Positions 50,771-61,862 of a stretch of 64,000 bases of DNA are shown piece by piece (the stretch's first letter is position 1; every line of letters begins with the position of its first letter). Source of the stretch: Quisquiliibacterium transsilvanicum (GTDB lineage: Bacteria > Pseudomonadota > Gammaproteobacteria > Burkholderiales > Burkholderiaceae_E). The position numbers and the translations under genes were made by a program. Below the pieces are notes generated by a model that was not told the DNA's origin, made no database searches, and was given only the letters and a program-made list of their open reading frames with translations. Where the stretch lies: assembly GCF_014202215.1 (NCBI RefSeq), contig NZ_JACHGB010000002.1, positions 62,001 to 126,000 of the forward strand. The letters run 5' to 3'.

Positions 50771-51535
50771 TCACTTCGGCGCCATGCGGATGGCGCCGTC
50801 CAGGCGAATGGTTTCGCCGTTGATCATCGGGTTCTCGAAGATCTGCTGGACCAGCATTGCGTACTCGTCCGGACGCCCGAGGCGCGAGGGGAAGGGCACC
50901 TGCTTGCCGAGCGACTCCTGGGCTGCCGGGGGCAGGCTCATCAGCATCGGCGTGAGGAACAGGCCGGGGGCGATGGTGTTCACGCGCACGCCCTCGCGCG
51001 AGAGGTCGCGGGCGATCGGCAGCGTCATGCCGGCCACGCCGGCCTTCGAAGCCGAGTAGGCGGCCTGGCCGATCTGGCCGTCGAAGGCGGCGACCGACGC
51101 GGTGTTGACGATCACGCCGCGCTCACCCTCGACGTTGGGCTCGTTGCTCACCATCGCCGCGGCTGCCAGGCGCAGCATGTTGAAGGTGCCGATCAGGTTG
51201 ACCTGCACGACCCGGGTGAACTTGTCCAGCGGATAGGGGCCGTCCTTGCCGACGGTCTTGGCGGCGGCGCCGATGCCGGCGCAGTTGACCAGGCCGACCA
51301 GCTTGCCCATCGCAGTGGCGGCGGCGACTGCTGCCTGCGCATCCGCTTCGGAGGTGACATCGCACTTGACGAACTTCGCGCTGGAGCCGAGCTCCTTGGC
51401 GAACGCTTCGCCTGCCTGCTCGTTCACGTCCGCGATCACCACCATGCCGCCCGCACCGACGATGCGCTTGCTGGTCGCGCCGCCCAGGCCGGATGCGCCA
51501 CCGGTGACGATGACGACGTTGCCTTTGACATCCAT
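50771..51535 (-). CDS. Short-chain dehydrogenase (3-hydroxyacyl-CoA type)
   Basis: 254 residues. NAD site [24 protein letters not shown] equivalent [13 protein letters not shown], catalytic Ser in [13 protein letters not shown] and YxxxK in [16 protein letters not shown]. The sequence pattern resembles the HSD17B10/3-hydroxyacyl-CoA dehydrogenase type-2 branch ([18 protein letters not shown]), suggesting a role in fatty or branched acyl-CoA oxidation; not proven. ATG at 51535 with AGGGAGA upstream. Confidence 0.92.
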   Translation of the reverse strand: MDVKGNVVIVTGGASGLGGATSKRIVGAGGMVVIADVNEQAGEAFAKELGSSAKFVKCDVTSEADAQAAVAAATAMGKLVGLVNCAGIGAAAKTVGKDGPYPLDKFTRVVQVNLIGTFNMLRLAAAAMVSNEPNVEGERGVIVNTASVAAFDGQIGQAAYSASKAGVAGMTLPIARDLSREGVRVNTIAPGLFLTPMLMSLPPAAQESLGKQVPFPSRLGRPDEYAMLVQQIFENPMINGETIRLDGAIRMAPK

Positions 51536-51629
51536 TCGCTGCTCTCCCTTGGTTGTTGGACCCGAATCCGGAAACCCGGCAAGTGTACCCAATCGCGTGG
51601 GGGCGCCGGTGGGCCGGCGAGAAAGCGAA

Positions 51630-51685
51630 ACGGGGCGGCAAAGGCCGCCCCGTCGAACCGCGAAGGCCCGGACTTCGTCCGGGCC
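51630..51685 (-). terminator. Twin hairpins downstream of the pyrophosphatase gene
   Basis: Hairpin 51665-51685 (GGCCCGGAC, loop TTC) and hairpin 51630-51653 (ACGGGGCGGC, 4-base loop). On the minus strand the second is followed by TTTCGCTTTC, a moderate T-rich tail, consistent with termination. Confidence 0.65.
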
Positions 51686-51696
51686 GTGCAGGTCGG

Positions 51697-54243
51697 TTAC
51701 TGCGCGGGATAGACGTCCACGCGCCTGGCCATCCGGTCGTCGGCTGCACCGGCTTCGGCCTGCTGGGGCCTGACCATGACGAGCTGGCCTTCGCCGACTC
51801 CGGATTCCACCAGCGCGGCACGCGCAGCGAGTGCGCGCTGCTTGGCGAGCTGGGCGTTCACGGCGGGGTCGCCGCTGGCGTCGTGATAACCCGACAGGCC
51901 GAGCTTTCCGCTTGCGTTGGCCTTCGCCCACTCGGCCAGTTTCTCCAGCTGCGCCTTGGCGTCGGCCGGCAGCGCTGCGGCGCCGGTGTCGAAGAACACG
52001 CTCACCGTCTCGGGGTAGCCGGCTCCGGTGAGCAGCTGCGGGGCGGTGTCCACCTCGGTCACTGCAGCCGCTGCCGGCGCGGCGGCAGTCGCCGCGGCCG
52101 GCGCGCCCGCCGCCGGAGCGGTCACCGCCGCGGGGGCGGCGCCGTGGCCGGCCGCCGGCGCCGTGGCGCCGGTGCCGTGGATCACGCCCATCAGCGGCAC
52201 CAGCAGCAGCGCCACGATGTTGATGATCTTGATGAGCGGGTTGATCGCCGGGCCGGCCGTGTCCTTGTAGGGGTCGCCCACGGTGTCGCCGGTGACCGCC
52301 GCCTTGTGCGCTTCGGAGCCCTTGCCGCCGTGGTTGCCTTCCTCGATGTACTTCTTGGCGTTGTCCCACGCGCCGCCGCCGGTGCACATCGAGATGGCGA
52401 CGAACAGGCCAGTGACGATGGTGCCCATCAGCACGCCGCCCAAGGCCACCGGGCCGAGGAACACGCCCACCAGGATGGGCACGACCACCGGCAGCAGCGA
52501 GGGGATCATCATCTCCTTGATCGCGGCGCCGGTGAGCAGGTCCACGGCCTTGGTGTAGTCGGGCTTGGCCTTGCCCTCCATGATTCCCTTGATCTCGCGG
52601 AACTGGCGGCGCACCTCCTCCACCACCGAGCCCGCGGCACGGCCCACGGCCTCCATCGCCATCGCAGCGAACAGGTAGGGGATCAGGCCGCCGATGATCA
52701 GGCCGACGATCACCATGTGATCGGACAGGTCGAACTTCACCGGCAGACCCACCGACTCCAGGCCGTGCGTGTAATCGGCGAACAGCACCAGCGCAGCCAG
52801 GCCGGCCGAGCCGATCGCGTAGCCCTTGGTGACCGCCTTCGTGGTGTTGCCCACCGCGTCGAGCGGGTCGGTGATGTCGCGCACCGAGTCGGGCAGGTTC
52901 GCCATCTCGGCGATGCCGCCGGCGTTGTCGGTGATCGGGCCGTAGGCGTCGAGGGCGACGACGATGCCGGCCATCGACAGCATCGACGTGGCTGCGATCG
53001 CGATGCCATACAGGCCGCCGAACGCGTAGGACGACATGATCGCGGCGCACACCATCAGCACCGGCCAGGCGGTGGACTTCATCGACACGGCGAGGCCGGC
53101 GATGATGTTGGTGCCGTGGCCGGTGGTCGAGGCCTGGGCGACATAGCGCACCGGCTTGTACTCGGTGCCGGTGTAGTACTCGGTGACCCAGACGATCAGC
53201 CCGGTGAGCACCATGCCCACGACCACGCACAGCCACAGTTTCATCACCGACAGGCCGCTGGCGGAGAGGTCAGCGTCGCCGAACACCCAGGAGGTGAGCG
53301 GCCAGGCGACCACGGTGGCCAGCACGCCGGCAACGATCAGGCCCTTGTAGAGGGCGGTCATGATCTTCTGGCCCGGCGAGGCCTTCACGAAGAAGCAGCC
53401 GACGATCGAAGCGATGATCGAGAACCCGCCGAGCACCAGCGGGTACATCACCGCCTGCGCCTGCGCACCGGTCACCATCAGGGCGCCGAGCAGCATCGTC
53501 GCGATCAGCGTGACAGCGTAGGTCTCGAACAGGTCGGCCGCCATGCCGGCGCAGTCGCCGACGTTGTCGCCCACGTTGTCGGCGATCACCGCCGGGTTGC
53601 GCGGATCGTCCTCGGGAATGCCGGCCTCGACCTTGCCGACCAGGTCGGCGCCGACGTCGGCGCCCTTGGTGAAGATGCCGCCGCCGAGCCGGGCGAAGAT
53701 GGAGATCAGCGACGAGCCGAAGGCCAGGCCGATCAGCGGCTTGAGCGCCTCATGCAGATTCGCGGGGTCGCTGACGCCGCCGGTGAGCAGCGCGTAGTAG
53801 CCGGCCACGCCCAGCAGGCCCAGGCCCACCACCAGCATCCCGGTGATGGCGCCGCCCTTGAAGGCGACGTCGAGCGCGGCGTTCAGTCCCTGCGTCGCGG
53901 CCTGCGTGGTGCGCACGTTGGCGCGCACCGAGACGTTCATGCCGATGTAGCCGGCCGCACCCGACAGGATGGCGCCGACCGCGAAGCCCACCGCAGTGAG
54001 CATGCCCAGGCCGGGCACCAGCCAGATGGCGATGAAGAGGACCAGGCCCACGATGCCGATCGTGCGGTACTGGCGGTTCAGGTAGGCCTTGGCGCCGGTC
54101 TGGATCGCCGCGGCGATTTCCTGCATTCGGGCATTGCCCGCCGGCAAGGCCAGGATGGACCGGCTGGTGACGATGCCGTAGAGCACCGCCACCGCGCCAC
54201 ATATCAACGCGAACCACAAGCCCGTATTCGAGGCTGCTGACAT
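51697..54243 (-). CDS. hppA: H+-translocating membrane pyrophosphatase fused to OmpA-like domain
   Basis: 848 residues. Residues 1 to about 685 are a membrane pyrophosphatase with about 16 helices; the pyrophosphate/Mg loop is [19 protein letters not shown] and the late [10 protein letters not shown] and [17 protein letters not shown] motifs are intact. [10 protein letters not shown] has Lys at the position that makes the enzyme K+-independent and H+-pumping. An Ala/Pro linker (about 685-745) leads to an OmpA-like domain ([40 protein letters not shown]) with the Asp and Arg expected to bind peptidoglycan. The C-terminus of such pumps faces the periplasm, so this arrangement is plausible. GGAGG upstream of the ATG. 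Confidence 0.94.
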   Translation of the reverse strand: MSAASNTGLWFALICGAVAVLYGIVTSRSILALPAGNARMQEIAAAIQTGAKAYLNRQYRTIGIVGLVLFIAIWLVPGLGMLTAVGFAVGAILSGAAGYIGMNVSVRANVRTTQAATQGLNAALDVAFKGGAITGMLVVGLGLLGVAGYYALLTGGVSDPANLHEALKPLIGLAFGSSLISIFARLGGGIFTKGADVGADLVGKVEAGIPEDDPRNPAVIADNVGDNVGDCAGMAADLFETYAVTLIATMLLGALMVTGAQAQAVMYPLVLGGFSIIASIVGCFFVKASPGQKIMTALYKGLIVAGVLATVVAWPLTSWVFGDADLSASGLSVMKLWLCVVVGMVLTGLIVWVTEYYTGTEYKPVRYVAQASTTGHGTNIIAGLAVSMKSTAWPVLMVCAAIMSSYAFGGLYGIAIAATSMLSMAGIVVALDAYGPITDNAGGIAEMANLPDSVRDITDPLDAVGNTTKAVTKGYAIGSAGLAALVLFADYTHGLESVGLPVKFDLSDHMVIVGLIIGGLIPYLFAAMAMEAVGRAAGSVVEEVRRQFREIKGIMEGKAKPDYTKAVDLLTGAAIKEMMIPSLLPVVVPILVGVFLGPVALGGVLMGTIVTGLFVAISMCTGGGAWDNAKKYIEEGNHGGKGSEAHKAAVTGDTVGDPYKDTAGPAINPLIKIINIVALLLVPLMGVIHGTGATAPAAGHGAAPAAVTAPAAGAPAAATAAAPAAAAVTEVDTAPQLLTGAGYPETVSVFFDTGAAALPADAKAQLEKLAEWAKANASGKLGLSGYHDASGDPAVNAQLAKQRALAARAALVESGVGEGQLVMVRPQQAEAGAADDRMARRVDVYPAQ

Positions 54244-54471
54244 CGAGAGTCCTCCAGAGACTGTTAGTGTTGGAAGCGGACTGCGACCAGACTGCGGAGG
54301 ATTCTCACCGGCACGCCGGGGGGCTGGCAAGCAGGGTCAAGCCCTGATGCGAAGGGGGCGGTCCGCTTTGCCTTGCAGCGGGTGCGGCAGCGGGCTCGCG
54401 GGGCGAGCCCGGAGTGCCCCCCGCGGGGAAGAAGGGGAGGTCTGCGCCCGGCGGAAGCGGGCGCGGCGGGC

Positions 54472-55224
<753 letters not shown>

Positions 55225-55266
55225 TCAAAGAGCGGCGCCGGTCAAACCCGGCGCCCCGCTAACGTG

Positions 55267-56061
55267 TCAGTCAGCGTCCGGGCGGGCGAAGGCGCGCCGC
55301 ACGCGGGCGAGATCCTCCGGGGTGTCCACGCCTGCGGGCGGCGCCTCGGCGGCGTGCAGCACCGCGATCCGGTAGCCGTGCCAGAGCGCTCGCAGCTGTT
55401 CGAGTGATTCGAAGCGCTCCAGCGGCGACTGCGCCAGCCCCGGGTAGGCGCGCAGGAAGGCGACGCGGTAGGCATAGAGGCCGATGTGGCGCAGCGGGGG
55501 ATGTCCGGCGAAACCCGCCGGAAGCCGCGCCGGCAGCCTGTCTGGGAAACCCTGGAGCTCGTCGCGGTGGAAGGGGATCGGCGCGCGCGAGAAGTAGGCT
55601 GCGTGCCCCCGCGCGTCGGTGACCACCTTGACCACGTTCGGGTTCAGGTACTCGTCGACCGATGTGATGGGGTGGGCGGCGGTGGCGATCGCGCTGCCGG
55701 CGGAGGCCTGCAGCAGGGCCGCAACGTCGGCGACCAGCGCGGGAGGGATCAGCGGCTCGTCGCCCTGCACGTTGACCACGATCTCGTCGTCGCCCAGGCC
55801 CAGCAGCCGAGCAGCTTCGGCCAGCCGGTCGGTGCCCGAGGGATGGTCCGCCCGGGTGAGGATGGATTCGATGCCATGCGCGCCTGCAGCGTCCAGGATG
55901 GCCTGACTGTCGGCGGCCACCACCACCCGCCGGGCGCCCGAGGCCAGCGCGCGCTCGGCCACCCGTACCACCATCGGCCGGCCGCCGAGGTCGGCGAGCG
56001 GCTTGTCCGGCAGGCGCGTGGAGGCCAGCCGTGCCGGGATCAGGGCAACGAAGGGAGTCAC
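55267..56061 (-). CDS. kdsB: 3-deoxy-manno-octulosonate cytidylyltransferase
   Basis: 264 residues. It activates KDO with CTP for lipopolysaccharide synthesis. Signatures: [63 protein letters not shown] and [19 protein letters not shown] at 56061 overlapping the Trm112 stop (GTGA). It directly follows lpxK and the Trm112 protein, another step of LPS assembly. Confidence 0.95.
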   Translation of the reverse strand: MTPFVALIPARLASTRLPDKPLADLGGRPMVVRVAERALASGARRVVVAADSQAILDAAGAHGIESILTRADHPSGTDRLAEAARLLGLGDDEIVVNVQGDEPLIPPALVADVAALLQASAGSAIATAAHPITSVDEYLNPNVVKVVTDARGHAAYFSRAPIPFHRDELQGFPDRLPARLPAGFAGHPPLRHIGLYAYRVAFLRAYPGLAQSPLERFESLEQLRALWHGYRIAVLHAAEAPPAGVDTPEDLARVRRAFARPDAD

Positions 56062-56303
56062 AGCCTGGGCTGGCCGCCGGTGCCGGTCGGGGTCTCGCTG
56101 GAGGGACCCGTGGAGGCTTCGGGCGCGGGCAGGGCCGACGCGTCGAGCCGGCGCGCCTCGGACTCCAGCATCACCGGGATGTCGTCGCGGATCGGGAAGG
56201 CGAGGCGGTCGCGCGGGCAGATCAGCTCGCGATCGGCCCTGCGGTGCTCCAGCGGGCCCTTGCAGATCGGGCACACCAGGATGTCAAGCAATCGGTTGTC
56301 CAC
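56058..56303 (-). CDS. Trm112-family small protein
   Basis: 81 residues starting at GTG 56303 ([20 protein letters not shown]) with GAGGAG upstream. Trm112-like/YcaR-type zinc motif CPICKG...[10 protein letters not shown] followed by [16 protein letters not shown]. These small proteins often lie between lpxK and kdsB; in other organisms Trm112 activates methyltransferases. The role here is unknown. It overlaps the lpxK 3' end by 20 nt and has a low-complexity Ala/Pro/Gly/Thr tail. Confidence 0.9.
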   Translation of the reverse strand: MDNRLLDILVCPICKGPLEHRRADRELICPRDRLAFPIRDDIPVMLESEARRLDASALPAPEASTGPSSETPTGTGGQPRL

Positions 56304-57360
56304 GGAGCCGCTCCTCGATCCAGTCGTAGAAGGCCGGTTCGATCCGTGCGGCAACCTCGAGGGTCCAGCAGCGATCGTCGGCGATGGCTGCGCATTTTAC
56401 GGCGTCCTTCGAGGTCATCACGACCAGCGGGCCATCGATGCCGGCAAGGGTTGCGGGCGCGATCCGCGCGTGGTCCGGCAGCGGGTGCTCGCGCGCTGCC
56501 AGGCCGAGCCCGCGCAGCGTGTCGAAGAAGCGCGCCGGCTGGGCGATTCCGGCCAGCGCTGCAACCGGGCGCCCGGCGGCCTTCGCTGCGAAGGCGTCCG
56601 GTTCGAGCAGGCGCCCGTCGAGCAGGTGGCGGAAGTGCGCCGGCTCGACGCGGAAGCGGAAGCAGGGCAGGCCCGCCAGCGGCGGCGCGGCATCCCCGTT
56701 GAGCAGCAGTGCGTCCATCCCGGAGGCGTGCGCCAGCGGTTCGCGCAGCGGGCCCGCGGGCAGCAGCCGGCCGTTGCCGGCGCCGCGCGCGTCGAAGACC
56801 GCCACTTCCAGGGTGCGGGCAAGCCCCGGATGCTGGAGTCCGTCGTCGGCGACCACCACTTCCGGAGCAGGGATCAGCGCTTCGAGCAGGGCGAGTGCGT
56901 CGCCGCGCCGGCGGCCGGCCGCGACCGGGACACCGGATGCGGCGGCCAGCAGCACAGCCTCGTCGCCGTGCTCTGCGGCGTCGTCGTCAGCCGTCACCAG
57001 GCGGGCGTCGCTGCGGGCCGCGCGATAGCCGCCGGCCAGCGCGGCCACGCGCCAGCCGCGCTGCGATAGCTCGCGGGCCAGCGCGATCGCCGCAGGCGTC
57101 TTGCCGGTGCCCCCGACCACCAGGTTGCCGATCACGATCACCGCGGGGCGGGCCGCGGCCGGCCGATGCGTCACCTGCGCGCGGCGGCGACGCGCCACGC
57201 GCCCGGTGAGTCGGGCCAGCGGACCGAGCAGCGCAGCCAGCAGTCCGCTCCCGGCGGGGCGGGCCGGAGCGTCCGGCCCCTCGGGAAACCACAGCGCCAG
57301 CAGCCGGCGCTCGAGTGCGGCGCGCAGCGCTTCGGTCGCGCCCTGCGGCGCGCGGCTCAT
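56284..57360 (-). CDS. lpxK: Tetraacyldisaccharide 4'-kinase
   Basis: 358 residues. It phosphorylates lipid A precursor at the 4' position on the inner membrane. N-terminal membrane-associated region ([16 protein letters not shown]), Walker [21 protein letters not shown], then [20 protein letters not shown] and the C-terminal lobe ([19 protein letters not shown]). ATG at 57360 overlapping the exbD stop. Confidence 0.95.
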   Translation of the reverse strand: MSRAPQGATEALRAALERRLLALWFPEGPDAPARPAGSGLLAALLGPLARLTGRVARRRRAQVTHRPAAARPAVIVIGNLVVGGTGKTPAAIALARELSQRGWRVAALAGGYRAARSDARLVTADDDAAEHGDEAVLLAAASGVPVAAGRRRGDALALLEALIPAPEVVVADDGLQHPGLARTLEVAVFDARGAGNGRLLPAGPLREPLAHASGMDALLLNGDAAPPLAGLPCFRFRVEPAHFRHLLDGRLLEPDAFAAKAAGRPVAALAGIAQPARFFDTLRGLGLAAREHPLPDHARIAPATLAGIDGPLVVMTSKDAVKCAAIADDRCWTLEVAARIEPAFYDWIEERLRGQPIA

Positions 57361-57794
57361 CGGGCGGCTTTGGCCGCGCCGCCGGGCGCCTGCGCCGCGA
57401 AAGTGACCCGCGCCAGCCCCGCCAGGCGGGCGGACTCGAGCACGTTGACCACCGACTGGTGGGTGGCGCCGGCGTCGGCGTGGATCACCAGCGTCGCCTC
57501 CTCGCTGCCCTCGGCTGCCCGCTTCAGTTCGCGCGCGAACGCATCCGGAGAGTCGAAGCGCAGCGCGCGGTCGTCCAGCTGGTAGCGGCCGTCGCCCGAG
57601 ATGGCGACCACGATCTCGCGCGGGCGCTGGTCCGGCGCCGCCGCGCCCGCCGAGGGCAGATTGACCTGGAGCTCGGTGAACTTCGAGAAGGTGGTGGTCA
57701 CCATCAGGAAGATCAGCACCACCAGCAGCACGTCGATGAGCGGGATCAGGTTGATCTCGGGCTCTTCCCTGCGCAGCCCGCGCCGGAAGTTCAC
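57357..57794 (-). CDS. exbD: ExbD/TolR-family biopolymer transport protein
   Basis: 145 residues. N-terminal cytoplasmic tail, one transmembrane helix with the essential Asp in INLIPLIDVLLVVLIFLMVTT, then a periplasmic domain (LPSAGAAAPDQRPREIVVAI). With ExbB it converts proton flow into energy for TonB or Tol. ATG at 57794 overlaps the exbB stop. The downstream neighbour is lpxK, as often in betaproteobacteria. Confidence 0.94.
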   Translation of the reverse strand: MNFRRGLRREEPEINLIPLIDVLLVVLIFLMVTTTFSKFTELQVNLPSAGAAAPDQRPREIVVAISGDGRYQLDDRALRFDSPDAFARELKRAAEGSEEATLVIHADAGATHQSVVNVLESARLAGLARVTFAAQAPGGAAKAAR

Positions 57795-58513
57795 TGCTTC
57801 ACCCCCTTCGGGGCGGGAGCCGTGCGGGGCGCTGCGACCCGGACGCGGCCGGCGGCCCGCGACGCGGCTTCCGCGCCCTGGTCCACCACCGCCTCGGATG
57901 CGAGGCCGGAGGCCTGCCCGAGGCGGATGGTGTCGATCATGCGCAGCGACTGCTGCTCCATCTCCACCAGGTAGCTGTCGATGCGAGCGCGGAAGTGCCG
58001 GTAGGCGATCATCGCCGGGATTGCGATGATCAGCGCGAAGGCGGTGTTGTAGAGCGCCACCGAAATGCCGTGCGCCAGCTGCTGCGGGTTGGTTCCCGAC
58101 GGCGCCTGCGCGCCGAAGATCTCGATCATCCCCACCACCGTGCCGAACAGCCCCATCAGCGGCGCCACCGAAGCGATGGTGCCCAGTGCCGACAGGTAGC
58201 GTTCCAGCTCATGCGCCACGCCGCGGCCGGTCTCCTCCATCGCCTCCTTCATCACGTCGCGCGGCGCCAGCTCCTGCCGCAGCCCGGAGGCGAACACACG
58301 CCCGAGGGGAGAGCTCGACTCGAGGCGCTGGATCATCTCGGGGGTGATCTGCCGGCTGCGGTGCATGGTCAGCACGTCGTCGAGGAGACGGGGCGGGAGC
58401 ACGCGCTTGGCGCGCAGCGACAGCGAGCGCTCGACGATCAGTGCGACCGTCGCGATGGATGCGGCGATCAGGAACCATATCGGCCATCCGGCCGCCTGGA
58501 TCAGAGAAAACAA
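57791..58513 (-). CDS. exbB: ExbB/TolQ-family proton channel
   Basis: 240 residues from a TTG at 58513 with GGGAG nearby. This gives LFSLIQAAGWPIWFLIAASI, the usual start of betaproteobacterial ExbB; an upstream ATG at 58576 would add a low-complexity tail. The channel part is SALGTIASVAPLMGLFGTVVGMI and the helix with ISVALYNTAFALIIAIPAMI. Forms the ExbBD motor with the next gene. Divergent from xseA. Confidence 0.92.
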   Translation of the reverse strand: MFSLIQAAGWPIWFLIAASIATVALIVERSLSLRAKRVLPPRLLDDVLTMHRSRQITPEMIQRLESSSPLGRVFASGLRQELAPRDVMKEAMEETGRGVAHELERYLSALGTIASVAPLMGLFGTVVGMIEIFGAQAPSGTNPQQLAHGISVALYNTAFALIIAIPAMIAYRHFRARIDSYLVEMEQQSLRMIDTIRLGQASGLASEAVVDQGAEAASRAAGRVRVAAPRTAPAPKGVKQ

Positions 58514-58651
58514 GGTGGGGTCTCCCGGGAGGGCCGCGGTGCGTGGAGGGGCCGCGGCTGCTGGACTTGGCGCCATTGTCCGGGTTTTACACGGCGAGCG
58601 GCAAGCTGGCGGCCGGCGGGCTGACGGCCGGTAGAATCTATCAACACAAGC

Positions 58652-58660
58652 TGTGGATAA
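58652..58660 (+). promoter_or_regulatory. Single DnaA-box match
   Basis: TGTGGATAA, the reverse complement of TTATCCACA, in the exbB-xseA spacer. It is alone, so it is not an origin, but could mediate DnaA regulation of xseA or be chance. Confidence 0.4.
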
Positions 58661-58839
58661 ATATGTGCACATCCCACCCGGTCAGGCCCGAAAACCGCAT
58701 GAAATCTGGCTCTCGGTCGGGTGATGAAAATTCGGGCAATAGAAAAATCCAACAAAATCAATGACTTCGACGAATTCACGTCGTTCTGACGGTCTAGACC
58801 GGAAGAAATTGCGCCCAGAGCGGCTTTGTGGACAGGTTC

Positions 58840-60213
58840 ATGGCGGCGGCCCGCATGGGGCCTGATTCCGCGCCCCGCGAAGGCCCTGGCGGCGACGCCG
58901 TTCTCAGCGTTTCGGAGCTCAACCGGGCGGTTGCTTCGCTGCTCGAGCGCTCGATTCCGCCGCTGTGGGTGGCCGGGGAGATTTCCAATTTCACGCGCGC
59001 AGCCAGCGGCCACTGGTACTTCACGCTCAAGGATTCCGGCGCCCAGGTGCGTGCCGTCATGTTCCGCGGGCGCGCGCAGGCCGTGGGCTTCACCCCGCGC
59101 GAAGGCGACCGGGTGGAGGTGCGGGCGCTGGCCGGCCTGTACCAGCCGCGCGGCGATTTCCAGCTCGGCGTCGAGCTGATGCGCCGCGCCGGCGCTGGCG
59201 ACCTGTACCAGCGCTTCCTGCAGCTCAAGGAAAAGCTGCGCGCCGAGGGGCTGCTGGACGATGCCCGCAAGCGCGCGCTGCCGCCGCTGCCGGCCAGGGT
59301 GGGGGTGGTGACCTCGCTGCAGGCGGCCGCGCTGCGCGACGTTCTCGCCACGCTGGCCGCCCGCGCGCCCCAGGTGCCGGTGATCGTGTATCCAACGCCG
59401 GTGCAGGGCGCGGAGGCGCCGGCCGGCATCGTTGCCGCCTTGCGCGCCGCCGCCCGCAGGGCGGAGTGCGACGTGCTGCTGCTGGTGCGCGGCGGCGGCT
59501 CGATCGAGGACCTCTGGTCCTTCAACGACGAGGCGGTCGCCCGCGCCGTCGCTGCGTCGCCGATCCCGGTGGTCTGCGGGGTCGGGCACGAGAGCGACGT
59601 CACGATCGCCGATTTCGTCGCCGACCTGCGGGCGCCCACGCCGACCGCCGCCGCGTCGCTGGCGGTGCCGGATCGGCGGGAACTGCTGCAGCGGGTGGCG
59701 CGGGCAGCGCAGCAGCTGTCGGGCACCCAGCAGAGGCTGCAGGCGCTTCGCGAGCAGCGCGTGGACATCGCCACCCGGCTGCTGCGCTCGCCTTCGGCCT
59801 ACCTGGAGGCGCGCGGCCGGCACCTCGACGGGCTCGCCCGCCGGGCCGCGGCTGCTGGTGCTGCGGCGTTGCATCGTCCGGCGATGCGGCTCGCCAGGGC
59901 CTGGTCCCTGCTGCGTCCCCCGGACACCCAGGCGCACGGCCGCGCGCTCGAAAGCCTGTGCGCGCGCCTGGCCAGGGCCCAGTTCCAGGCGCTGCAGCGG
60001 CGCTCCGAGCGCGCCGATGCGCTGGTCCACAAGCTCGAGCTGGTCAGCCCACAGGCCGTGCTGGGCCGCGGCTATGCGATCGTCCGGCGCGAGGCTGGCG
60101 AGATCGTCCGCAGCCCCGCCCAGGTGTCGCCGGGCGAGCGCCTGGACGTGCTGCTGGCCGAAGGCGCGATCGAGGTCGACGTGTCCGGCGACGCCAGCGG
60201 CTCCCGACCCTGA
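58840..60213 (+). CDS. xseA: Exodeoxyribonuclease VII large subunit
   Basis: 457 residues (ATG 58840; a GTG at 58828 is also possible). The N-terminal OB-fold has [34 protein letters not shown]; the catalytic domain has [56 protein letters not shown] and [12 protein letters not shown]; a coiled-coil region and a short C-terminal domain ([10 protein letters not shown]) follow. Degrades single-stranded DNA with XseB, encoded at 20708-20986. Confidence 0.95.
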   Translation: MAAARMGPDSAPREGPGGDAVLSVSELNRAVASLLERSIPPLWVAGEISNFTRAASGHWYFTLKDSGAQVRAVMFRGRAQAVGFTPREGDRVEVRALAGLYQPRGDFQLGVELMRRAGAGDLYQRFLQLKEKLRAEGLLDDARKRALPPLPARVGVVTSLQAAALRDVLATLAARAPQVPVIVYPTPVQGAEAPAGIVAALRAAARRAECDVLLLVRGGGSIEDLWSFNDEAVARAVAASPIPVVCGVGHESDVTIADFVADLRAPTPTAAASLAVPDRRELLQRVARAAQQLSGTQQRLQALREQRVDIATRLLRSPSAYLEARGRHLDGLARRAAAAGAAALHRPAMRLARAWSLLRPPDTQAHGRALESLCARLARAQFQALQRRSERADALVHKLELVSPQAVLGRGYAIVRREAGEIVRSPAQVSPGERLDVLLAEGAIEVDVSGDASGSRP

Positions 60214-60230
60214 CCGCAGCCGGGTGGCGT

Positions 60231-60260
60231 TTGGGCCGGATTCCGCTTGTGGCCTAGAAT
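60231..60260 (+). promoter_or_regulatory. Candidate sodB promoter
   Basis: TTGGGC (60231-60236) and TAGAAT (60255-60260) with an 18-bp spacer, about 90 bp upstream of the sodB ATG. Confidence 0.5.
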
Positions 60261-60352
60261 CGTTGGCTGCACCACCGGGGCTCTCGCGGGAGTCGCGCAC
60301 CGCGACTCCCGCCCCCGGACGATCCAACGAACAAACGAACAAGGACGACGCC

Positions 60353-60934
60353 ATGGAACACAAACTGCCGCCGCTGCCCTATGCGATGGACGCGCTTGCC
60401 CCGCACATCTCGAAGGAGACCTTCGAGTATCACTACGGCAAGCATCACCAGGCCTACGCGACGAACCTGAACAACCTGATCAAGGGCACCGAGTTCGAGA
60501 ACGCCAGCCTCGAGGACATCGTCCGGAAGTCGTCGGGCGGGATTTTCAACAACGCGGCTCAGGTCTGGAACCACTCGTTCTTCTGGAACAGCATGAAGCC
60601 CAGCGGCGGCGGCGAGCCCACCGGCGCGCTGGCCGACGCGATCAAGGCGAAGTGGGGCTCCTTCGACGCCTTCAAGGAGGCCTTCACCAAGAGCGCGGTC
60701 GGCAACTTCGGCTCCGGCTGGACCTGGCTGGTCAAGAAGCCGGACGGCTCGGTCGACCTCGTCAACACCAGCAACGCCGGCACCACGCTCACCTCGGCCG
60801 ACAAGGCGCTGCTGACGATCGACGTCTGGGAACACGCCTACTACATCGACTACCGCAACGCGCGCCCGAAGTTCGTCGAGACCTTCCTGGCCAGCCTCGC
60901 CAACTGGGACTTCGCGGCGAAGAATTTCGCCTGA
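60353..60934 (+). CDS. sodB: Superoxide dismutase, Fe type
   Basis: 193 residues, cytoplasmic. The ligand His27 sits in [15 protein letters not shown]; further ligands are in [13 protein letters not shown] and [22 protein letters not shown] and AQVWNH are the Fe-type version; a cambialistic enzyme is not excluded. No signal peptide. ATG fixed by homology ([15 protein letters not shown]). The gene directly follows xseA, a usual betaproteobacterial order. Confidence 0.96.
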   Translation: MEHKLPPLPYAMDALAPHISKETFEYHYGKHHQAYATNLNNLIKGTEFENASLEDIVRKSSGGIFNNAAQVWNHSFFWNSMKPSGGGEPTGALADAIKAKWGSFDAFKEAFTKSAVGNFGSGWTWLVKKPDGSVDLVNTSNAGTTLTSADKALLTIDVWEHAYYIDYRNARPKFVETFLASLANWDFAAKNFA

Positions 60935-60952
60935 ACCCTGCCTTTTGCGCGA

Positions 60953-60971
60953 CCGCCCGCTTGCCGGGCGG
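60953..60971 (+). terminator. Hairpin downstream of sodB
   Basis: Stem CCGCCCG with loop CTTGC and CGGGCGG, 18 bp after the sodB stop. There is no T-run, so a terminator is only possible. Confidence 0.4.
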
Positions 60972-61119
60972 GCGCGCTGCGCCGGCCCGGCTGCCTGCCG
61001 GCGCCGTGATGCATAATGAAAATTCCTATCAACGATAGAAACCGTCGGTGCCTGCCGGGCGCGTCGGGGCTCGCCCCGTGATCCGCCCCGGCCGCCACCG
61101 GCGACAAAGGAGCCTGCCC

Positions 61120-61773
61120 ATGTCCAAAAAACTTCTCGTCGTCGCGCTGGCCGCAACGATCGGTGCCGCCGGTTGCGCCAACATGTCCGAAACCCAGAGC
61201 CAGACCGCCAAGGGCGCCGGCATCGGCGCCATCGCGGGTGCGGTGCTGGGCGCTGCCGTCGACGGCAGGAGCGGCGCGGCAAAGGGCGCGGTGCTCGGCG
61301 CTGGCGCGGGCGCGATCGGCGGTTATGCCTGGTCGCAGAAGATGGAAGAACAGAAGCGCCAGATGGAGCAGGCCACCCAGGGAACCGGTGTCGGCGTGAG
61401 CCAGACGGCGGACAACCGGCTCAAGCTCGACGTGCCCAGCGACGTCTCCTTCGACACCGGCCGCGCCGACATCAAGTCGAACCTGCGGCCGATCCTCGAC
61501 CGCTTCGCCCAGAGCCTGAACGCCAACCCCGGCACCACCGTGAACATCATCGGTCACACCGACAGCACGGGCAGCGACTCCGTCAACAACCCGCTCTCCT
61601 ATAACCGCGCAGACAGCGTGCGCAGCTACCTGGTCGCGCGCGGCGTCGACGCCCGCCGCATCGCGGTCGAAGGCCGCGGCTCGCGCGAGCCGGTGGCCAA
61701 CAACGCGACCGCAGATGGCCGCGCGATGAACCGTCGCGTCGAGATTTTCGTCGCCCAGCCCGCCCAGGGCTGA
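61120..61773 (+). CDS. OmpA-family lipoprotein with glycine zipper
   Basis: 217 residues. Lipoprotein signal MSKKLLVVALAATIGAAGC with modified Cys19, a glycine-zipper region (GAGIGAIAGAVLGAAVDGRS), a short coiled stretch (KMEEQKRQMEQATQ), and a C-terminal OmpA domain (VNIIGHTDSTGSDSVNNPLS, YNRADSVRSYLVARGV) that binds peptidoglycan. Resembles YiaD/Pal-like envelope proteins. AGGAG precedes the ATG. A CATAAT hexamer at 61012-61017 is a possible -10. Confidence 0.92.
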   Translation: MSKKLLVVALAATIGAAGCANMSETQSQTAKGAGIGAIAGAVLGAAVDGRSGAAKGAVLGAGAGAIGGYAWSQKMEEQKRQMEQATQGTGVGVSQTADNRLKLDVPSDVSFDTGRADIKSNLRPILDRFAQSLNANPGTTVNIIGHTDSTGSDSVNNPLSYNRADSVRSYLVARGVDARRIAVEGRGSREPVANNATADGRAMNRRVEIFVAQPAQG

Positions 61774-61862
61774 TTGCCTGGCCGCCGGCCGCCGGGGCTA
61801 TGCAGCTCCGGCGCCTCGGCCAGCGATCGATTCCGGCACCGGGCGCCGCGGGGTGCTGCCGC

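Noticed and set aside
51553-54240. 895-codon plus-strand frame opposite the pyrophosphatase
   Set aside because: His/Gly/Arg-rich antisense translation without domains; the pyrophosphatase motifs are on the minus strand.
58594-58800. Replication origin
   Set aside because: One DnaA box and an A/T-rich patch only; no dnaA, dnaN, gidA or box cluster nearby.
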